Source: Stercorarius parasiticus (lineage: Eukaryota; Chordata; Aves; Charadriiformes; Stercorariidae). Taken from it: a DNA stretch of 64,000 nucleotides. The notes beneath the pieces were generated by a model. That model saw nothing but the letters and a program-made list of their open reading frames with translations. It had not been told where the DNA came from and ran no database searches. Below are positions 13,036 to 27,484 of this stretch, piece by piece; position 1 is the first letter of the stretch; every line of letters starts with the position of its first letter. The stretch spans positions 924,334-988,333 of the forward strand of contig VWZL01006771.1 of the NCBI GenBank assembly GCA_013396915.1, read 5' to 3'. The translations under genes were made by a program, and so were the position numbers.

Positions 13036-16000
13036 CAATTCCAGTTCTCCCTGTTTGAATGAACAGGCTGAAACAAAAAGACTTCCTCTGCAGAACACCT
13101 TCGCCCCAGGGGGAAGTTTCAAATGTTGCCTCAAATGAAGCAAAAACAGGGAACTGAGCTCAAGTTTCCTGCAGCACAAGATTAACAATCATCTGTCATG
13201 GTTTGGTTCCATTATCTTTTTGTAAAGGGAGATATATGTGCGGGGGGATTTTTAAAATATACATATTTCTGTGCATATAAATTGTGTACTTCTTTGCATG
13301 CTTCTACTTAGATCAATAGTGTGTGTATATTTAGAAGCATTGTACATATATTGCATGAATAAGGGTTGTTATGTACATTTTTTATTTCCACTCTCTAAAT
13401 AACTCAATATATGTTGTATACAGTGATGTTTACGTTCAGACAGTGTGCAAGGCTGTGCATGCATTTGCCCTGTTTGATGGGGGAAGGGGATCTCCTTGGC
13501 ACAATACTTATTAGTATCATCAATCATCGGGGGTGTCATTTCCAAATTCCCTTTCCCTTACCTAATTTGCTAAACCTAATTCTTTATCACACTAGAAAAC
13601 CCAGCATGAGAGATGGAAGTGATAATGAGAGGTGGCTTGCTCATCCATGCTCTACTGTACAGAGGCGATGTCAGCCTGGCACCTTCTGGAGGGATTTCCC
13701 ATTTTCTCTCTCTTTCCATGTAGGGTGGTCCGTATCTGCTCAACCCACAGCAATTAGCAGCCCATTGCACCCTTATTGCACTGTGACTTTATTTACTTCT
13801 GGCTCCTTGGTGCGCTCTGAAGTTGCTGGAGTCCCTAAGTCAAGCACCTTGCTTGGTTTGTCTGCTGGTGCTTTCTTGGCTTAGATACATTTGCTAATGC
13901 GTCCAGTTCAGGACACCTCCAAAATGCACTTCGTTACTCTCAACAACCTAAGGCTATGTATTTTTTTTTACGAGTCTGGTACTAAATTAGCAAAAGACCT
14001 TTATCAAAAACTTGCCTCATTGAATTAACCAGTCCTGTTCTGCTTGTGCAAATAATTGCATGTCTTTAAAATTTGGAGGGAGGAAAACAACAAACCATGA
14101 GTGGAATCTAAACTACTGACTCAAAATTCCTATGCCTGACATGGACAGGGCCAGGATTTCATCCTGTATGTGCTGTCACTCCCATCCCATATGCAAGTCC
14201 TGTTCTTGTCAATGAATTTAACTCACCAAAGCCATTGATTTCCCTGAGTTTATTCACGGGTGTGTCCTACACACAGATTCCTAACGGAATTAATGGGTCC
14301 ATGTCCTACCCACATGGATTGGTGTCCGATTATTCATGGACGTGACTTTGTTTCACCAGCAGACCTTTAAAATATGCAGCTTCTTCTCTCAGCTGTTGTA
14401 AAGAGTATGCCATAGAAAGAAAACAGAAACATATGGAAACAGTAATAAGGCGGGTCAGGAGCCCTAGCAGGAAATAACCTTCAAAATCTCATGCATGTTA
14501 AGGGAAAAAAAAATACAAACTGTGTTTTTCATAAGATGGGGAAGGTATGTCCAGTGCGTAAAGCTTTTAACACCAACACAAAGAATCAGTGAAGCCTGAC
14601 TCTTCTATTTGATGAGGAATGAGTAAGACTCGGAATACAAAGATGTCACCAATTAGCAGCATCTCAGCTAGAAGTGTGAATATTTTTAGAAAACTGAAAG
14701 AATGGGAGACTTATTTTTAAACAAAGAAGAGACTTTAATCAGATGAAGAAACAGATATTATGGGCGATGCTTTGCAGAAGTCCTTTGGGAATTTAGTTGC
14801 CTAGTGCCGGGAGGAATGGTATTTAACTCAACTCTTCTTTTTTTTTTTCCACTTTGGACATCTGTGATTCCCCCAGTGACAACACAGTCCTGTGAGCTAG
14901 ACCACTGGGGACTCCCTGTTCAGACACTGTCACAGTGACATTGGTCTTCGTAGGAACCCAGGAAATAGCACTGTGCATCAAGGCACACAGTACTGAAGTT
15001 TCACTAAAACCAGAGTCTTTATACGAGTCCAGTAAAACAGACCACTTTGGGAAGGACCTACTCAAAAGGCGAAAAGTCCCATCAGTAACTCAGGCCGACA
15101 GCAGTCAGGATTTACCAGAAAATTGGAAGAGAATGTTTCTGACACAGAAGTTGCGATAACAGGAGGTGTACAGTGAAGGGACTACTTTGATAACTGGATT
15201 CATAGTGGTGCACCTCACCCACCCCGTGTGTCCCCCTGAGACAGGCAGGCAGATGTGCAGCAAAAGCTACGTCACTTGGATGCCCCATGTGCAGCAGCAA
15301 GAATCCCAACCACGAGCTCACCTATTTGCTCGTGTGCCCTGAGACCCCAAAGACTGCTTTTCCTTTACAGAGGAGGTACCTGTTTGCTCAGCTTCCTGAA
15401 AGCTGTGATCAGACAGCTACAGCTATAAACAGAGACTTAAACAATGGTATTTGTGATTATAAAAGCTCTTCTGAGCAGGGATTGACTATTACACTGACCC
15501 AATGTTCATTACTCTATTCTTGGCTGACTTTTGGGCACCTCCATAAAATTTTTTCTCCAAGGAAAGGATAAAAACCTTAAAGGCCAGAAAATTGCAATAT
15601 TTCTATATGGGATAAGGGAGAACTTATGCTTCCTACAACCTAGACTTTTATGGTAAATTGTGCTCTAATCTGGTCATTTCACACCCAAAGGGATCATGTC
15701 AATGCCAATGTCCAAGGGAAGGTACCATCAGATTCCTTGTGTCCCATTGGATGGCCCATAAGTGAACATGCCTTATCAAGTCCTCTTTTCTGGGAGCTGT
15801 AAGTACCTGATGGAAATGGCTTTTAGCATAGGCAGGCTACAAAGAATGAAGACTTTGGCACTGGAACTGCAAATTGCTGGTCAATGGCAGTTTGTCTTCG
15901 ACCAAACTACAACTCTTCCCCACAGTAAATGCTCCAATATTCAAGTTGTCTTAGAAGTATGAGTATTTTGCTATCATCTTTTTGTAGCAGACCTTTAGAG

Positions 16001-19000
16001 AAAAAGAATCATAAAATAAATTTTAAGTATAATATTAAGTGTGAATAGACACAGGCAGTAAGCCTCAGTTCCCTGAGATGTCCCATTGGCTGTGTCCAGC
16101 TGCACGTCTCACTGGCACATGTTGTACAGCTACTTCCTGGAGGAGCTGAAGGACTCGCAGCTTGTGCTCACAAGTTCTGGCAGTTGAACTTGTCTCCATG
16201 TGCGTGTCACATTATAGTACCCTCCACACAAGAACAAGGTAGTAATTTCTCTGATGCAAAGTCAGCTGGTTGCTATGACAAAACATGGGGTTTGTTTGAA
16301 TGCTGTTTTGAGGCTAATGTGGACCTCTTGCAAGAACATCTAAGGAGGTATCAGTAGAGATTTGGTTTAGGCTCCATATCTGAAAGAACCTTCTGTAATG
16401 GGTTAGCCATTCCATTGCAACTAATATTACTATGGGTTCTATCAGTATGGCACGAGTTAGCTCTCCTGAAGTTATCCTACCCACTGGCAACATCAGGAAT
16501 AGCAATGCATATAATCTGCTATGAGAAAACATTTAAGAACATTTTACTGAGTGATGTGGCCATTTTCTCTCATATGTCTGTCAGAGGGGAAGGACCAAAC
16601 CCCCATGCAGATGACCAACACAATATCTACTCAACTTAGACCATAACAACCAACTGCAAAGATGGGTGAAGCTCTTACCCCTAGTGGCTGGGTTTCCACT
16701 CCAACAAGGCAGGCAGAAGTTGGTCAGGTCTCTGTTTTTTTCAGCCCGTAGAATTTTAAAGAGGTCACCAAATCATTGTGGGGATAAAGCTTTCTTGCAT
16801 ACTTTGAAATTGAAAAATATTATACTTTGTGGCAGAGAATTTTTTGACAGGTAAGTACCTTATGATTCACATTTTACTTTCATCAATCACAGTAAAAGTC
16901 AAGGGCAGTTATTACTGTGCCTGATAAATTTTCTCAACAAGTCTGCAAGGCTAAGTGTTTCTACTATTGTATCTAGATAACTGCCGCAGTCACCTACAAT
17001 TGGATGGTCTATACTAAGAAAAATATTATTACTTTTGCAAATCCACCAAGTTATGCATTGAGGTGCAATTCAAACTAGGATGGTTATGAGGCAGTTGTCA
17101 CTGTCTCCCTGGTGCTTAAAGGTCTGTGTAACAATTTTGGCCCAGGAGCCAGCTGTGCGCTGGGTTAAAACACCAGAGATTTTCACCTTGGGGTAAGATT
17201 TAGTGGAACTCATTGTTTTTAATTTGCAGCTTTGAGAAGTGTAACCATCTATGTTTTATAGATTTTTCTTTTCCTGTGAGGGAACTCATCAACTTTGATG
17301 TCTGTAACTATTGATTCTCTGTATTAAGGGATTGGTAAAACAGATTAACCACAATAGCATGTTAATTAAGACCATGTTTCAGCTTCCCAAAATTACTCTC
17401 TTTTTGCAGAAAGCTGATGAAGTGACTGGCATTAGAGACCGTCCAAGCCAAGGAGCCAGAAGGTACAGATCACAAGGGAAATCGTCTGCATACCCAAGAG
17501 AAAGTTTGGAGACAATGCAATTCCATTTTCACAATGTCCTGTGTGGGGCTGTTATATCCAAATCTTTATTGGTGCTAACAGGATAGTTTGCATAGAGAGA
17601 GCCCTGTCAGATCTTCAGCCAGGTTGAGACTGGATTTGCTGCGTGTGCAAATCCCAGGATGAGGAGTCAAGACTAGGAACAGAACCTTGTCCCACAGAAA
17701 GATATTCTGCCAAGCAAGCCCAGGCTATCAGACTGGGAACTTACTCAGGTTTTCTACACTACTGTCAGCTAAATCAGTCATTCAGCTCCTTCCATCCTTA
17801 ACTTTTGTCTGAGTTGTCCAGTTAGGCTTCAGGTCTTTGGAGCAGACCCTTGTGCTGGGTTTGTGCCTGGTGCAGAGCGTGCTAATCTGAGCTGGGGGTG
17901 TTATGGCTGCCCGTGGGTAAATCACAGTTTTCAACTGAAAGGACAATGAAAATGTCTTGTGTGTTGTTCCCCCCACCTTGGTGCTCCCAGTCTCCTGCTC
18001 TGGAGGAAGGACCCTCTGCCCACCTTTCACTCCGGCTTTGCTCTGCCTTTCCCAAGACTCATTTCTGGCTGCACTCTCACCAGTTATTTTTTTTCAGATA
18101 CTGTAAACCTCAGTGTCAGCTCAGCTTGCATTAGTGTCAGAGAAGTATCTCTTGGTGGTTTACAAAAGAGAAAATGGAAAGTCGAGCGTTATTTAGTGTG
18201 AAATGTGGTAGAGTGCCTATGCTGAGCTTCTCTGAGAGGCCTGAGGCTCCAGATACCTGAAAAAGCTGATAAAAGCTGCCGTCATCCGGTGATTCAGCTC
18301 AGCTCTCTACCATGGCTCTGGCCCCGCTCTGCGTGGGCGACTCACAACACACATGAACTCTGTTTCTGATGCAGACTAGAAGTTAGCAGGGCTATTCACC
18401 CAAGTTTCACTTGTGTTGAAGTGTTTGTTGGCTTTTCTCTTTTGAAAAGTTGACTTGCTCTTTTGAAGATGTATTTAGTCAGGAAAATGCTGTGAGTTTG
18501 CTTTTTATGCAATGATGTGGATTGCTTTTTAGCTACTCCAGCCAGGAGCGAGAAAAAGCAGGTCGATGCCCAAGGGATGTCTCTGGTGCTAGGTCATGCT
18601 GGTCTGAACCGCTTTCAGAAAGGGACGGCACCACGTGGGCTGGGAGTCATCTTCTCCAGCAGGCAAAACCCCTGCTCCATCTTTCCACCGCCCCTGTTAC
18701 CCATTACAAGGGTATCCAGCAGACTCTCGTCCCTTGTAGTATCGTGCAAGCTGGAATGCAGGTTGGATTTCCAGAAAGAAATTTTGTCAGTGCAGCTCTT
18801 CAGGGTCAGGTACATGCTTATATTCAGTTAATCGTATTTTAATTTAGGTGTTGAAAAATTGAGAAGCATGAGCTGTACAGCTTTGGAATACTGTTTAAAA
18901 ATGCATCTTTCCTGTGTAGATGGGAGTATGTAAAATGTGGATACTTTTTAAAATAAGCCTCCATTTTATTTTTTGTTGTGATTTCCCACTTTCAACATTC

Positions 19001-20616
19001 TCTGGAAGGCAGAGGGATATTTGGTTCAGAAGTTATTTTAGCTGGTTCTATCCATTTTGCTGAACTGATTCCTTCCCCCTCCCCAAAAGGCTTTCTTTTT
19101 AATAACAGCTGTTATTTCTTTCCAAGTGCTGGAAGAGGAGTCCAATAAACCCCTCCTTGGGTTCCTTCCAGAAATAAAAAACATTTCAGCTGTCATTCAG
19201 GCCTGCCTTTTCATTAATTCTATTTCAATGTATTTTATATGACCGCGTGTCTGCCTTTGCAACAGCAAGGAATCTCAGTGGGACGGAGCAGCTTAATCGA
19301 TCAGCAATCCTGGTCACCCAGAAAGAGTGTTAATTGGCCTCGGTACTTGAAGCATGTGACACTGCCTGACCTAATCATCAGAACTGGAGAAGTCAATAAA
19401 TTAGAGGAGAAATGCAGATGGATAAAATAAGGACCCAATTCTATACAACATGCTGTGAACATTATTCCTGAAACCAGTAGCGCTATATGGAAAATCCAAG
19501 TCAAGCATTTTGCTGGATAAGGCCTGGGGCAGCTAAGAGCAAGAATAATTTTATGTTTTCAGAGTTTCACCTTTTAGTCTTCCGTCACGTACATTTGATA
19601 TGTCTTAGCAATTTGTCTGAAAGCTCCTAACTGAATCTGTGAGAATTACTCATTCTCCCACTCTGACAACCCAGCGGTGCAGCTTGCCTTGCCCCTGTGC
19701 TCCCCAGGGAGGGGCTGGGGACGGCGAAGCCAACGTGACCTGGTCAGGGGACTGGCAGGGACGTGCCAAGGCTCACCTCCCTCTGAGAGATGAGTGGTGT
19801 TCGCACAAAATTCAGCGTCTCGGTCCCTCTGTGGCAATTGGAGCAGGTTTTCTTAGCCACAGGGTCCAGCCACTTTACCTCCAACAACTGATGAGCTAAT
19901 ACCTTCAGCCTACTAATTTTGGCCTGTAATTTAGACACACAAAGAAGCTGGTGCGAATACTTCCGTGGTGCCTGGAGTATCAGCCATCAGCAATGCCCGG
20001 GTGAGGGCTGAAGGAGAGTGGATTGCCTTCAGAGGCAGGGAAGTCTCCTTATTAAAAGTACTCCTTGTCCCTGTGCTGCAGATGAAGGACTGGAGCCATC
20101 AGGGGTGACTTTCCAAGCATTGACTGGAAAGGGATTAGTACGTGCAAGCACACGCTGTGCTGATGAGCCGGGGGAAGGATTACCCTATGTACACAGGCAG
20201 GGCTTGAGCACAGGGGCTTTCGGCTGGCAGCTGGGTCAGGCAAAGGCTGGCGAGACAAAAGAGTCCAATAGCCCAAACCTGCATGGGGGCAGAGGCCAGC
20301 CCTCTTGTGAAGCATGGCAGGGTTGGAATAGGACACTTAACGTCCCTTCTGCAGGAGTAGGTGGTCTCAGGATCAGGAGTAATAAAGCTTTTCATCCTGA
20401 CTGCTCCGAAGGCAGCGAGTACTGTATGGAATCCTAAACCTTCTCTTAAACATTCAGAAAAAGAAGGAAATAAGCAGTAAATGCATCTGACAGGCAAAGT
20501 GTTCAATGGAGGATGGTGCAAAGAGTATCCCCCACTGCCTGCTGTGTTCATGGTGGAGCATGAGCACGCCAGCGGCCCCAGGGTTCACAAGCCCCTTCAG
20601 AGGGGGAAGTCTGGAG

Positions 20617-20661
20617 GGGCAGACACAGCCCTGGCCATATCTGGAGGGGCTGTGTCTGCCC
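20617..20661. repeat. Perfect 15-bp inverted repeat with 15-bp loop
   Basis: GGGCAGACACAGCCC at 20617-20631 and its exact reverse complement at 20647-20661. The arms could form a GC-rich hairpin in DNA or RNA. The overlapping CTGGAGGGGC direct repeat (20611-20620 and 20641-20650) suggests a duplication or template-switch origin. Confidence 0.85.
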
Positions 20662-22132
20662 TGCTGTCTCTTGGCAGGGCCGACAACTCTGGGACCTTCC
20701 TGGAGAGGATGCCGTGAGAAAAACTCATGCAGGCCCTGCTCCGGGTATGGTCCTCCCGGCAGCCAGCTACAGACATGAGCAACTCGTTGGTGTGTTTAAT
20801 GCCCACTGCTGGCCTGTCCTGTCCTTTCCTGTTGGGACATGGCGGGTAACACAAGATTCTCAGATGTGGGACAGGAAACTATGGGATATATGTCAAGCCT
20901 CAGGCATAGAACCCTTAGGACTGAAGCCCCAAGGATAAGAATGCTTAAAATGACATCTATCACAATATTTTGAACATACATTTGGATTCCGAATTACCTT
21001 CTAGTTTTTGTCTTTAAGGCTAATGGTAGGCAAAGTATTTGTGACTGTCTCTGCAGCCATGGAGCTCCTCAAAGGCTGAGGTGATTTTGTCATTAAACGT
21101 TTCTGCACATGGTAGGTGGTAATTTTTTTTTCCCCTCAGAACCCAGCAGGTGGCAAATGCACAGAATCCAGCCTGAATTTTTATGCAATGAAAAACAAAA
21201 ATGGCGAGTTTCTTACTCAGACCAGCTGTGGGGACTGGGCTAAAGTCTCAGTCTGGGGTAGCCAAGCCTCAGGAAAGGGTCCTTTGAACCACAGGGTCCT
21301 GAAGAGCAAATTTTCAGTGAAAAATTTTTCATCAATTTTTTCACCAAGTATTGTTTTTTTTTTTCTATAGAAATATATCAGTTTTGTAGCTAGTTCTCAA
21401 GCCAGTTGGAAACGGGACACCTTCACTTTTTTTTATTTTTATTCCAATTTAAATTTTTCCAAATTTTCTTAAATTAGCTCCAGGAATCCTTACAGCAACT
21501 CAGGTATCTTGACTTCATATTTTGCACCCTGACCAACTCTGTATAGCCACACAAGGGAGAGAGAAGGATCAACTGCAGATTGTGCCACACATCCGCCAGT
21601 AGTCAGGAAAAATGAGCATCACCATCCCTATTTTGTGTGTGTCGCAATGAAAGTATTTGTTTACCCTTGCAGTCCCATTAGGAAACCAAATTTACTGTCT
21701 TCCTCTTTAGAACTTTGTCCCTAACCACCTCCCTTTTATTAATTTAAACGCATCCAAACCCACAGCTACAATGAAAGAGAGCTTACTGGGAGGCTATCGG
21801 CTCTGCAGTTCCTTACCAGTTAGGACCACCTTGTGTTAGTGGAAGGAACTGGTGGGAAAGGCACTCCTGCCAACCAGGTGCGGGGACACCAGCGCAGACA
21901 AAACAACTCCCAGCACAGCCAAGATGGTAGCGAAGGCGTGGACATCTCCTACACCAAAAGCTGTAAATGCCCAACCATGAGTAAGTGAACATGTGCCTGG
22001 TAGGAGTGCGGTGACGCTATTTTATCCAGCACAAATGTCTGGAGGTACACTTACCCATCTGTTGGCTATCCACATAGCTGCACTTTTATATTTTCATTTT
22101 TTTTCTGTTGTTGTTGTTTATGTATGTATAGA

Positions 22133-22158
22133 TCTGTGATATACGTATATATATCACA
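22133..22158. repeat. AT-rich imperfect palindrome
   Basis: CTGTGATA and TATCACAG arms flank an alternating TACGTATATA core, next to a GTT trinucleotide run at about 22108-22118. It looks like simple sequence rather than a regulatory site. Confidence 0.5.
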
Positions 22159-24824
22159 GCTCTAGAGATAGTTGCACAGATAAACATCTGTAGGCAAGAT
22201 ATTGTCCACAGTGGGAAAAATCCACTGTGTTAGCAGAGAAGTTAACATACATTTGCAGTCGAAAGTCACAGGCACAGCCCTATTAGTTGCAAATGTCCAA
22301 CGAAATGAATTTTCAAAAATAAGCGAAGCTTAAAAAAAATAAAATATCAGGAAGAATGTTAAGAAGGCACTACAAATCCATTTTGTTGCCCTTCAAGTGC
22401 CAGAAGGTGTTCAGAGACAGTGGAGCTATTTATGTTAAGTTAAATAAGGAAGGAAAGTAGACCAGATTATAGTAGCCTGGTAGGCAGGAAGGAGAAAAGG
22501 CAAAGGGAATAGGAATAATAAATTCTCCAGACCAGCCAGGTGAAAAGCACAAACATGTCTTGTCCCCTCCTTTCCATAGCTCACTTTTACCCAGAGCCAA
22601 CAAAAGTGATCTGTACCACATCCTTTATCTGCTGGCCTTTCAGTGGGGAAGAGAGGGTTTTTCAATAACAATAATAAAGCTTTCCATTTGTATTTTAATA
22701 AGAAAACATTCCTTTTTATCGGATTATCAGGCCTGTCATGATTCACCTCCGAGCCCTTCATTTGGCTAATGAATTTATGTCCCTCTCTCTAGGGGCAGGA
22801 GATCTTGTCATTCACAAAACGATGCCGTTATCAGCATATCTCACACTGAGGTGAGGTGGGGAAAGAAATCCCTGCTCAGCTTCGTTGGTGCCCGTCTCTC
22901 CTTCCTCCTGTGCTTGGTGCTGTAAGAGGGCAAGTCATCGCTTAGCTCGCTCTGCTCAAGGCTTCTGCCCTGTTTCAGAGCCTTTGAGGTCAGGAGGGAC
23001 CACGGTGTGCTACGAACCCCCCCCCCCGACCTTTGTCCTTTCTCAGATCAGGAGCTGCTTACCCTGTTACAGTGAAAAAAGCTCCTTCATTGATTCAACT
23101 TGGGCACAAACCGAGTGGAATAGGCTCCCTCATCTAAAGGGGGAACACCTAAAGGTTGAAAAAGGGTGTATTTTTGGACAAAACATGGTCAAAAGAAGCT
23201 TGCACTTTGGTGGCAGTTGGGACAGGAGATGATTCTGCATCTCTGGTGTGGAAAGGGTACTAGCCCATATGACTACAACATCACCCAGGTGGCTTCGACC
23301 TTTCATAAAGGCAGGATGTCTTCCATCCCCATCTATTTCTGAGCCATTTCACACCACGCCAGGGCAGCTTCTTAGCTCTGGTTCAGGACTCCAGAAGTAC
23401 TGCCCACCACCTGCGCTCCCATCATGAATATCTGGTAAACTTAGTTTGCAGATGGCAGAAAAGCAAACCTGTGTTTGTCACAGCACATGGGACAGCCCTA
23501 AGAGCTGGAACACCACCCTGGTATGGCTTTTGTAATCACTGGCAAAAAAAGAAAACCAAAAGTCATGGCTTTTTTTCTATGCAACCTCAAAATGTCTATT
23601 ATTCATAATCCTCGCACAAACTTAGCGTATATATGGGTAATCCCTGCTCTCAGCTGTGTGCTGCCATCCTGCTGGCACATCAGAGAGGGTCTGTGGGAGC
23701 TGGGTCCAGCAGCTGCCTGTTGGCAGTGCCACGCTCCCGTAACAGATGCCGTTTCCCTGTCCAGAGCTGGGGAACGGCAACTTTCAGAGGAGACCTAAAG
23801 CCCATAGCCAGGTGGGAGTCCTTCCACATCTCATGACGCTCTCCTTCTGCGAGAGAGGCTATTTCAGTAATGCCCTGCCTACCTAACGCCCAGCCTGTAT
23901 TTTCCACTGGCAACAGTATTTTTCCACTTTTAGCTCCCAAACAAGTCTGGGCTAAATAACTCACCACTGCTTACTTCTCTCTGCTGATTTGGGAGGAAGC
24001 TGAAAGGACTAGTGGAGACCACCACTTAATTTTTAGCTGGCTGGATTAGGGGAAGCGAATCCCACCCTCTATGCCTACCTTACAGACTGAAGGGTTGGGG
24101 AGCAGATGGGATGGGGAGAAAAGTGTATGTGTAAGCGAATGCTTATTAGAAGGCTTATAAAAATACCTGTTAGTGGTACACTGCTGTGCTGTTATCTGTC
24201 ATCTCCTGGAAGGTCTAACCTGCACAGAAGAACCAGGCATTCCCTGATCCTGGGTATGGGCAGAAGGCGTTTATCAGGATCCTGGTGCTTCCTTTCCCTC
24301 TTGCCCAACCTTCCGTATCTCACTGTACATTAAAGGGAAACTCAGGCAACTAATTAAATTACTTTTCCCTGACTTAAAAAACTTAATAATATTAAGTGAG
24401 CTTTCACAGATGCCGAAAGTAAAAGCTATAATGCCATTTTCAGCCAGCATTAAATTGTTAATTAATTGACATACATTAGGAATAGTGTAACACATGCAGC
24501 ATCAGCCATCTATTCAGAAAAAATCCTTAAAATATGGTGGTCTCGGTGACTCATGCCGGTCTGACCCAGCTAGACTTGCACATATAAGCGTCAGGAGTCT
24601 GCTCTAGGATGAGGGGAATACCATTGGTTGTGTATGGCAGGGCTGTTTCTGCCTGCCATTTACATAAATCCTGCTTTTACAGGACTGGAATTCACCAAGG
24701 TGGTGTGGTTTTGGCTGGATTGGCCAATCAGAATGACAGATGGCCCTCCCCTCCTCTCTCCAAAGAGAGGAGAGGAAGAGATAGGGAGATTTACGAGTTT
24801 AGAAAAAGAACTAGAGTACTTTAA

Positions 24825-24882
24825 TGAAAATAATAATAAATAAGGAAATAATAATAAATAAGGAAATAATAAATAATAATAN
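24825..24882 (+). repeat. AATAAT / AATAAATAAGG tandem repeat ending at an unresolved base
   Basis: Imperfect repeats of AATAATAAATAAGGA run to a single N at 24882. It is preceded by a purine-rich stretch (about 24765-24790) and a CCAAT-like motif near 24723. The N means the repeat length is not reliable in this assembly. It may be the edge of a decayed retroelement, but I cannot show terminal repeats. Confidence 0.7.
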
Positions 24883-27484
24883 AGGTGGGACCCCTCTACG
24901 CTTCTCCGCTTCCAACCCTCTAATGGGGCAAATAGCAAAGTTACCTGACCTTGGTTGTTATAGCAGTAAATATAAGCAGAAGCCTCTGTGCATACCATTC
25001 CTTGGTATAATCAGGTCTTATCACTCTGAGAGTGAACAGTTTCTGAACAACACGCTGTTAATTTCAGACTTCAGTCAGTTAGAAGAGGCCCAGCTAAAAA
25101 GTAAAATTACAAATCAGAAAATTGGTTCCGTTTTACCTCAAACCAGGACACAAGAAAAATGGTAAAAGCTTTTACAAGCCAGTATTCTGCTAAAAAGAAG
25201 CTTTGTGGACATTTATGTGGTTTTGTGCACGTTAGATGTTGTGTTGGCAACTTACAGAAAAGCAAGTTTGGGTGGATACAGGAAAGGAAGAGCTGTGAAA
25301 GTCTCCCAGGGTAAATACCTACAGCACTGACAAAAAAAGGTGTTCTTTTTCTTACTGAGAAGAATAAGAGTACTAGAGACTGGAACATGGCCAGGCAGTG
25401 AGATGACAACACTGGCAGATCACTACAAAGCTGTCCATCCATCCCATTCCTTGGTGAACGTGACAATGTGGGGTTACTGCTGTAGCCTCTCCGCTGTAGA
25501 TCGAAGACCTACATTTTTCCTGCAGAGAGCATGTTAACAGCTGTCTTATCTTCAGGATTTCCATTCTTATGCCTTACACCCTCATGTCAGAGGCACCAGC
25601 CTACAAACCATGTCCATCTCTGTTTGGCATCTCAGCCATGGAGGATAAGGGAGGTGAAGTCGAGCAAGGGCAGGTATTTGGCACAACCGAGATTCCCAGC
25701 AAGATGTGGCATAGAGTCAGGTTCAGCAAGCACAGCTATAACAAAATCTTCAGAAGGAAAAAGCTGAAAGTGTATGAGCCAGCAGTGCATCAAAAATGTT
25801 TTCTTTTGCAAGTCATCTCATTATTTCATCAGGTTGTTATAGCGTCTTTATTCCCTCAGTCTCAGAGGAAAACAAAGAAGGTGATTTACCATAATAGACA
25901 TAACCTAAGGGTGCCTCCAAAAGGCTCAGCATTTAATGCTAAAACTGGAAGGAAGGCCAAGTCCCACCTAACTGCTTAGGAACACAGTTTGCCTTGGTTG
26001 CCTGTCTTGTGGGTCTTTGAATTGGAAGTATATGGAATGGGCAGGACTGTAATTCACTTCAGATGAACCCTAATAGATCCCAATTTGTTACTTCTGCTAC
26101 TATAATACCTTATTTAAAAAAATAAAATAAAAACGTAGGCTTTACTTAGAATGAACAGTAGAACAGATTAAAAAGTCAATGCTAAAGACCTGTTCTGCAG
26201 GAAACATCTCGTTGAGTCAGGTCACTTACCCAGCTCCTTCAACCATGCATGGCTAGACACACCAGATGTTAAATTAATCTCCCTTTTCAAAAAAGAGACG
26301 TATATTCCTGCTCATGGAAACAAATCTATAAATAATCAAAAGGTAATTCTGGAAAAAGTGGTGGCTTGTTTTTCCCCTTCAGCTGCTCATGAGAGCATTG
26401 GTTTCCTTTCGGCCTCGGCAATGCTTTTATCAGGATTGCAAACTGTGGGTCCACTTTGGCTTCTGCCCAACAGATTAGGTGTAACACCAGTAGCACTGCA
26501 AGAGCTGGTCTTGCTCATTCTCACTCTCTATCATAATATCCGTATGCAGGAACAAACATTTGTAACTTGGTCAACACAAATGAAATCTGCTGGAAAACGG
26601 AGCAGATTTCCTGCGGGAAGGAAATGGATGCCACATTTAGAAACAAGTGCTACTAGAACACTGCTGTTCGCTAGTTTTTTTACATTAACTCAAAAGTCTA
26701 AAACACCATGTTTTTGGCCACTTTTCTCTTTTTTCCCCTCTTGTGCTGGAAAGCGACAGTGCCTGTGCTCCCACACAACGCGGTCGCCAGCTGTGGTGTG
26801 CACAAAGACGTTCAGCGCTACCCAGCGTAAAGGCTAAGCACTAGTTGTGCCCTGCTGCGGTCACCGCAGCACCGCGTGCCAGGGCTTGGTGTACGCTCAA
26901 GCAATGCTGTCTGCTGCTGAAGTCGTAGCCCTACCTTGCATCCAGTACTGATGGATATTCAAATAGGCATAATGAGGGTTCTCAAAAGCTGCTGCCAGTT
27001 TGGGAGTGGTGGGTTGTATCTGGGAAACTGCTGCCCTGTGAAATTCCCTCCCATACCTTTAATTTCGGTAGACACATGTTGTGGGATTCAGTTCCCTGAA
27101 TGTAGGCATCCAACGTCATTTGAGGCACCTCAGGAGTTTTAAGCCACCAGCACAGGGCTGGCAAACAAAACACAAGACTTCAGAGCCTCAGCCATTTGGC
27201 ATGAGCACTGGAGGGTAGGCAGGACACCCGCACCATCTGCAGTCACATCACACACTTACAAACAAGTACTGAATCCTGCCCAGAGGGTCAGATTCAGCTC
27301 ATGGATTAAGACACTTAAATATAAATGCCTCCATGTGCGCTACATGCCTGAGTGTCCACTACAGTAAATGACAACCTTGTTGGTGGAGCCTAGAGAGGGA
27401 TTTGGCTGTCCAAGTGTAGGCGTCTCCTTTTGGGGAGCTGATTAGCAATCAATCTATCTGCACCAAGGGAAATTTCAATTAGGT
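24883..27484. other. Intergenic; no gene recognised
   Basis: No exon supported. The open frames of 136-159 codons at 25569-25979 and 26358-26837 have no recognisable domains. Confidence 0.55.

Larger units (their letters stand above)
13036..24824. other. Intergenic; no gene recognised
   Basis: Nothing codes convincingly; the longest frames (for example plus-strand 13411-13884) show no family signature. It holds the inverted repeat at 20617-20661, an AT-rich palindrome near 22133-22158 and a C10 run near 23020. No tRNA or rRNA seen. Confidence 0.55.

Noticed and set aside
13411..13884. 157-codon plus-strand open frame
   Set aside because: No domain or conserved motif, and the opposite strand is partly open.
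14220..14345. CCATTGATTTCCCTGAGTTT and AATTAATGGGTCCATG blocks resembling an old SINE with inverted arms
   Set aside because: Too diverged to assign; no clear element ends.
16846..16856. GTAAGT-like donor after an open frame (16666-16854)
   Set aside because: No matching acceptor-bounded exon and no recognisable protein; isolated donor-like motifs are common.
22975..23050. Possible ancient repeat (GAGGTCAGGAGGGACCAC...) beside a C10 run
   Set aside because: Similarity to a sauropsid repeat is too short and diverged to call.
26358..26837. 159-codon plus-strand open frame
   Set aside because: No motif, signal peptide or exon structure; ordinary intergenic composition.
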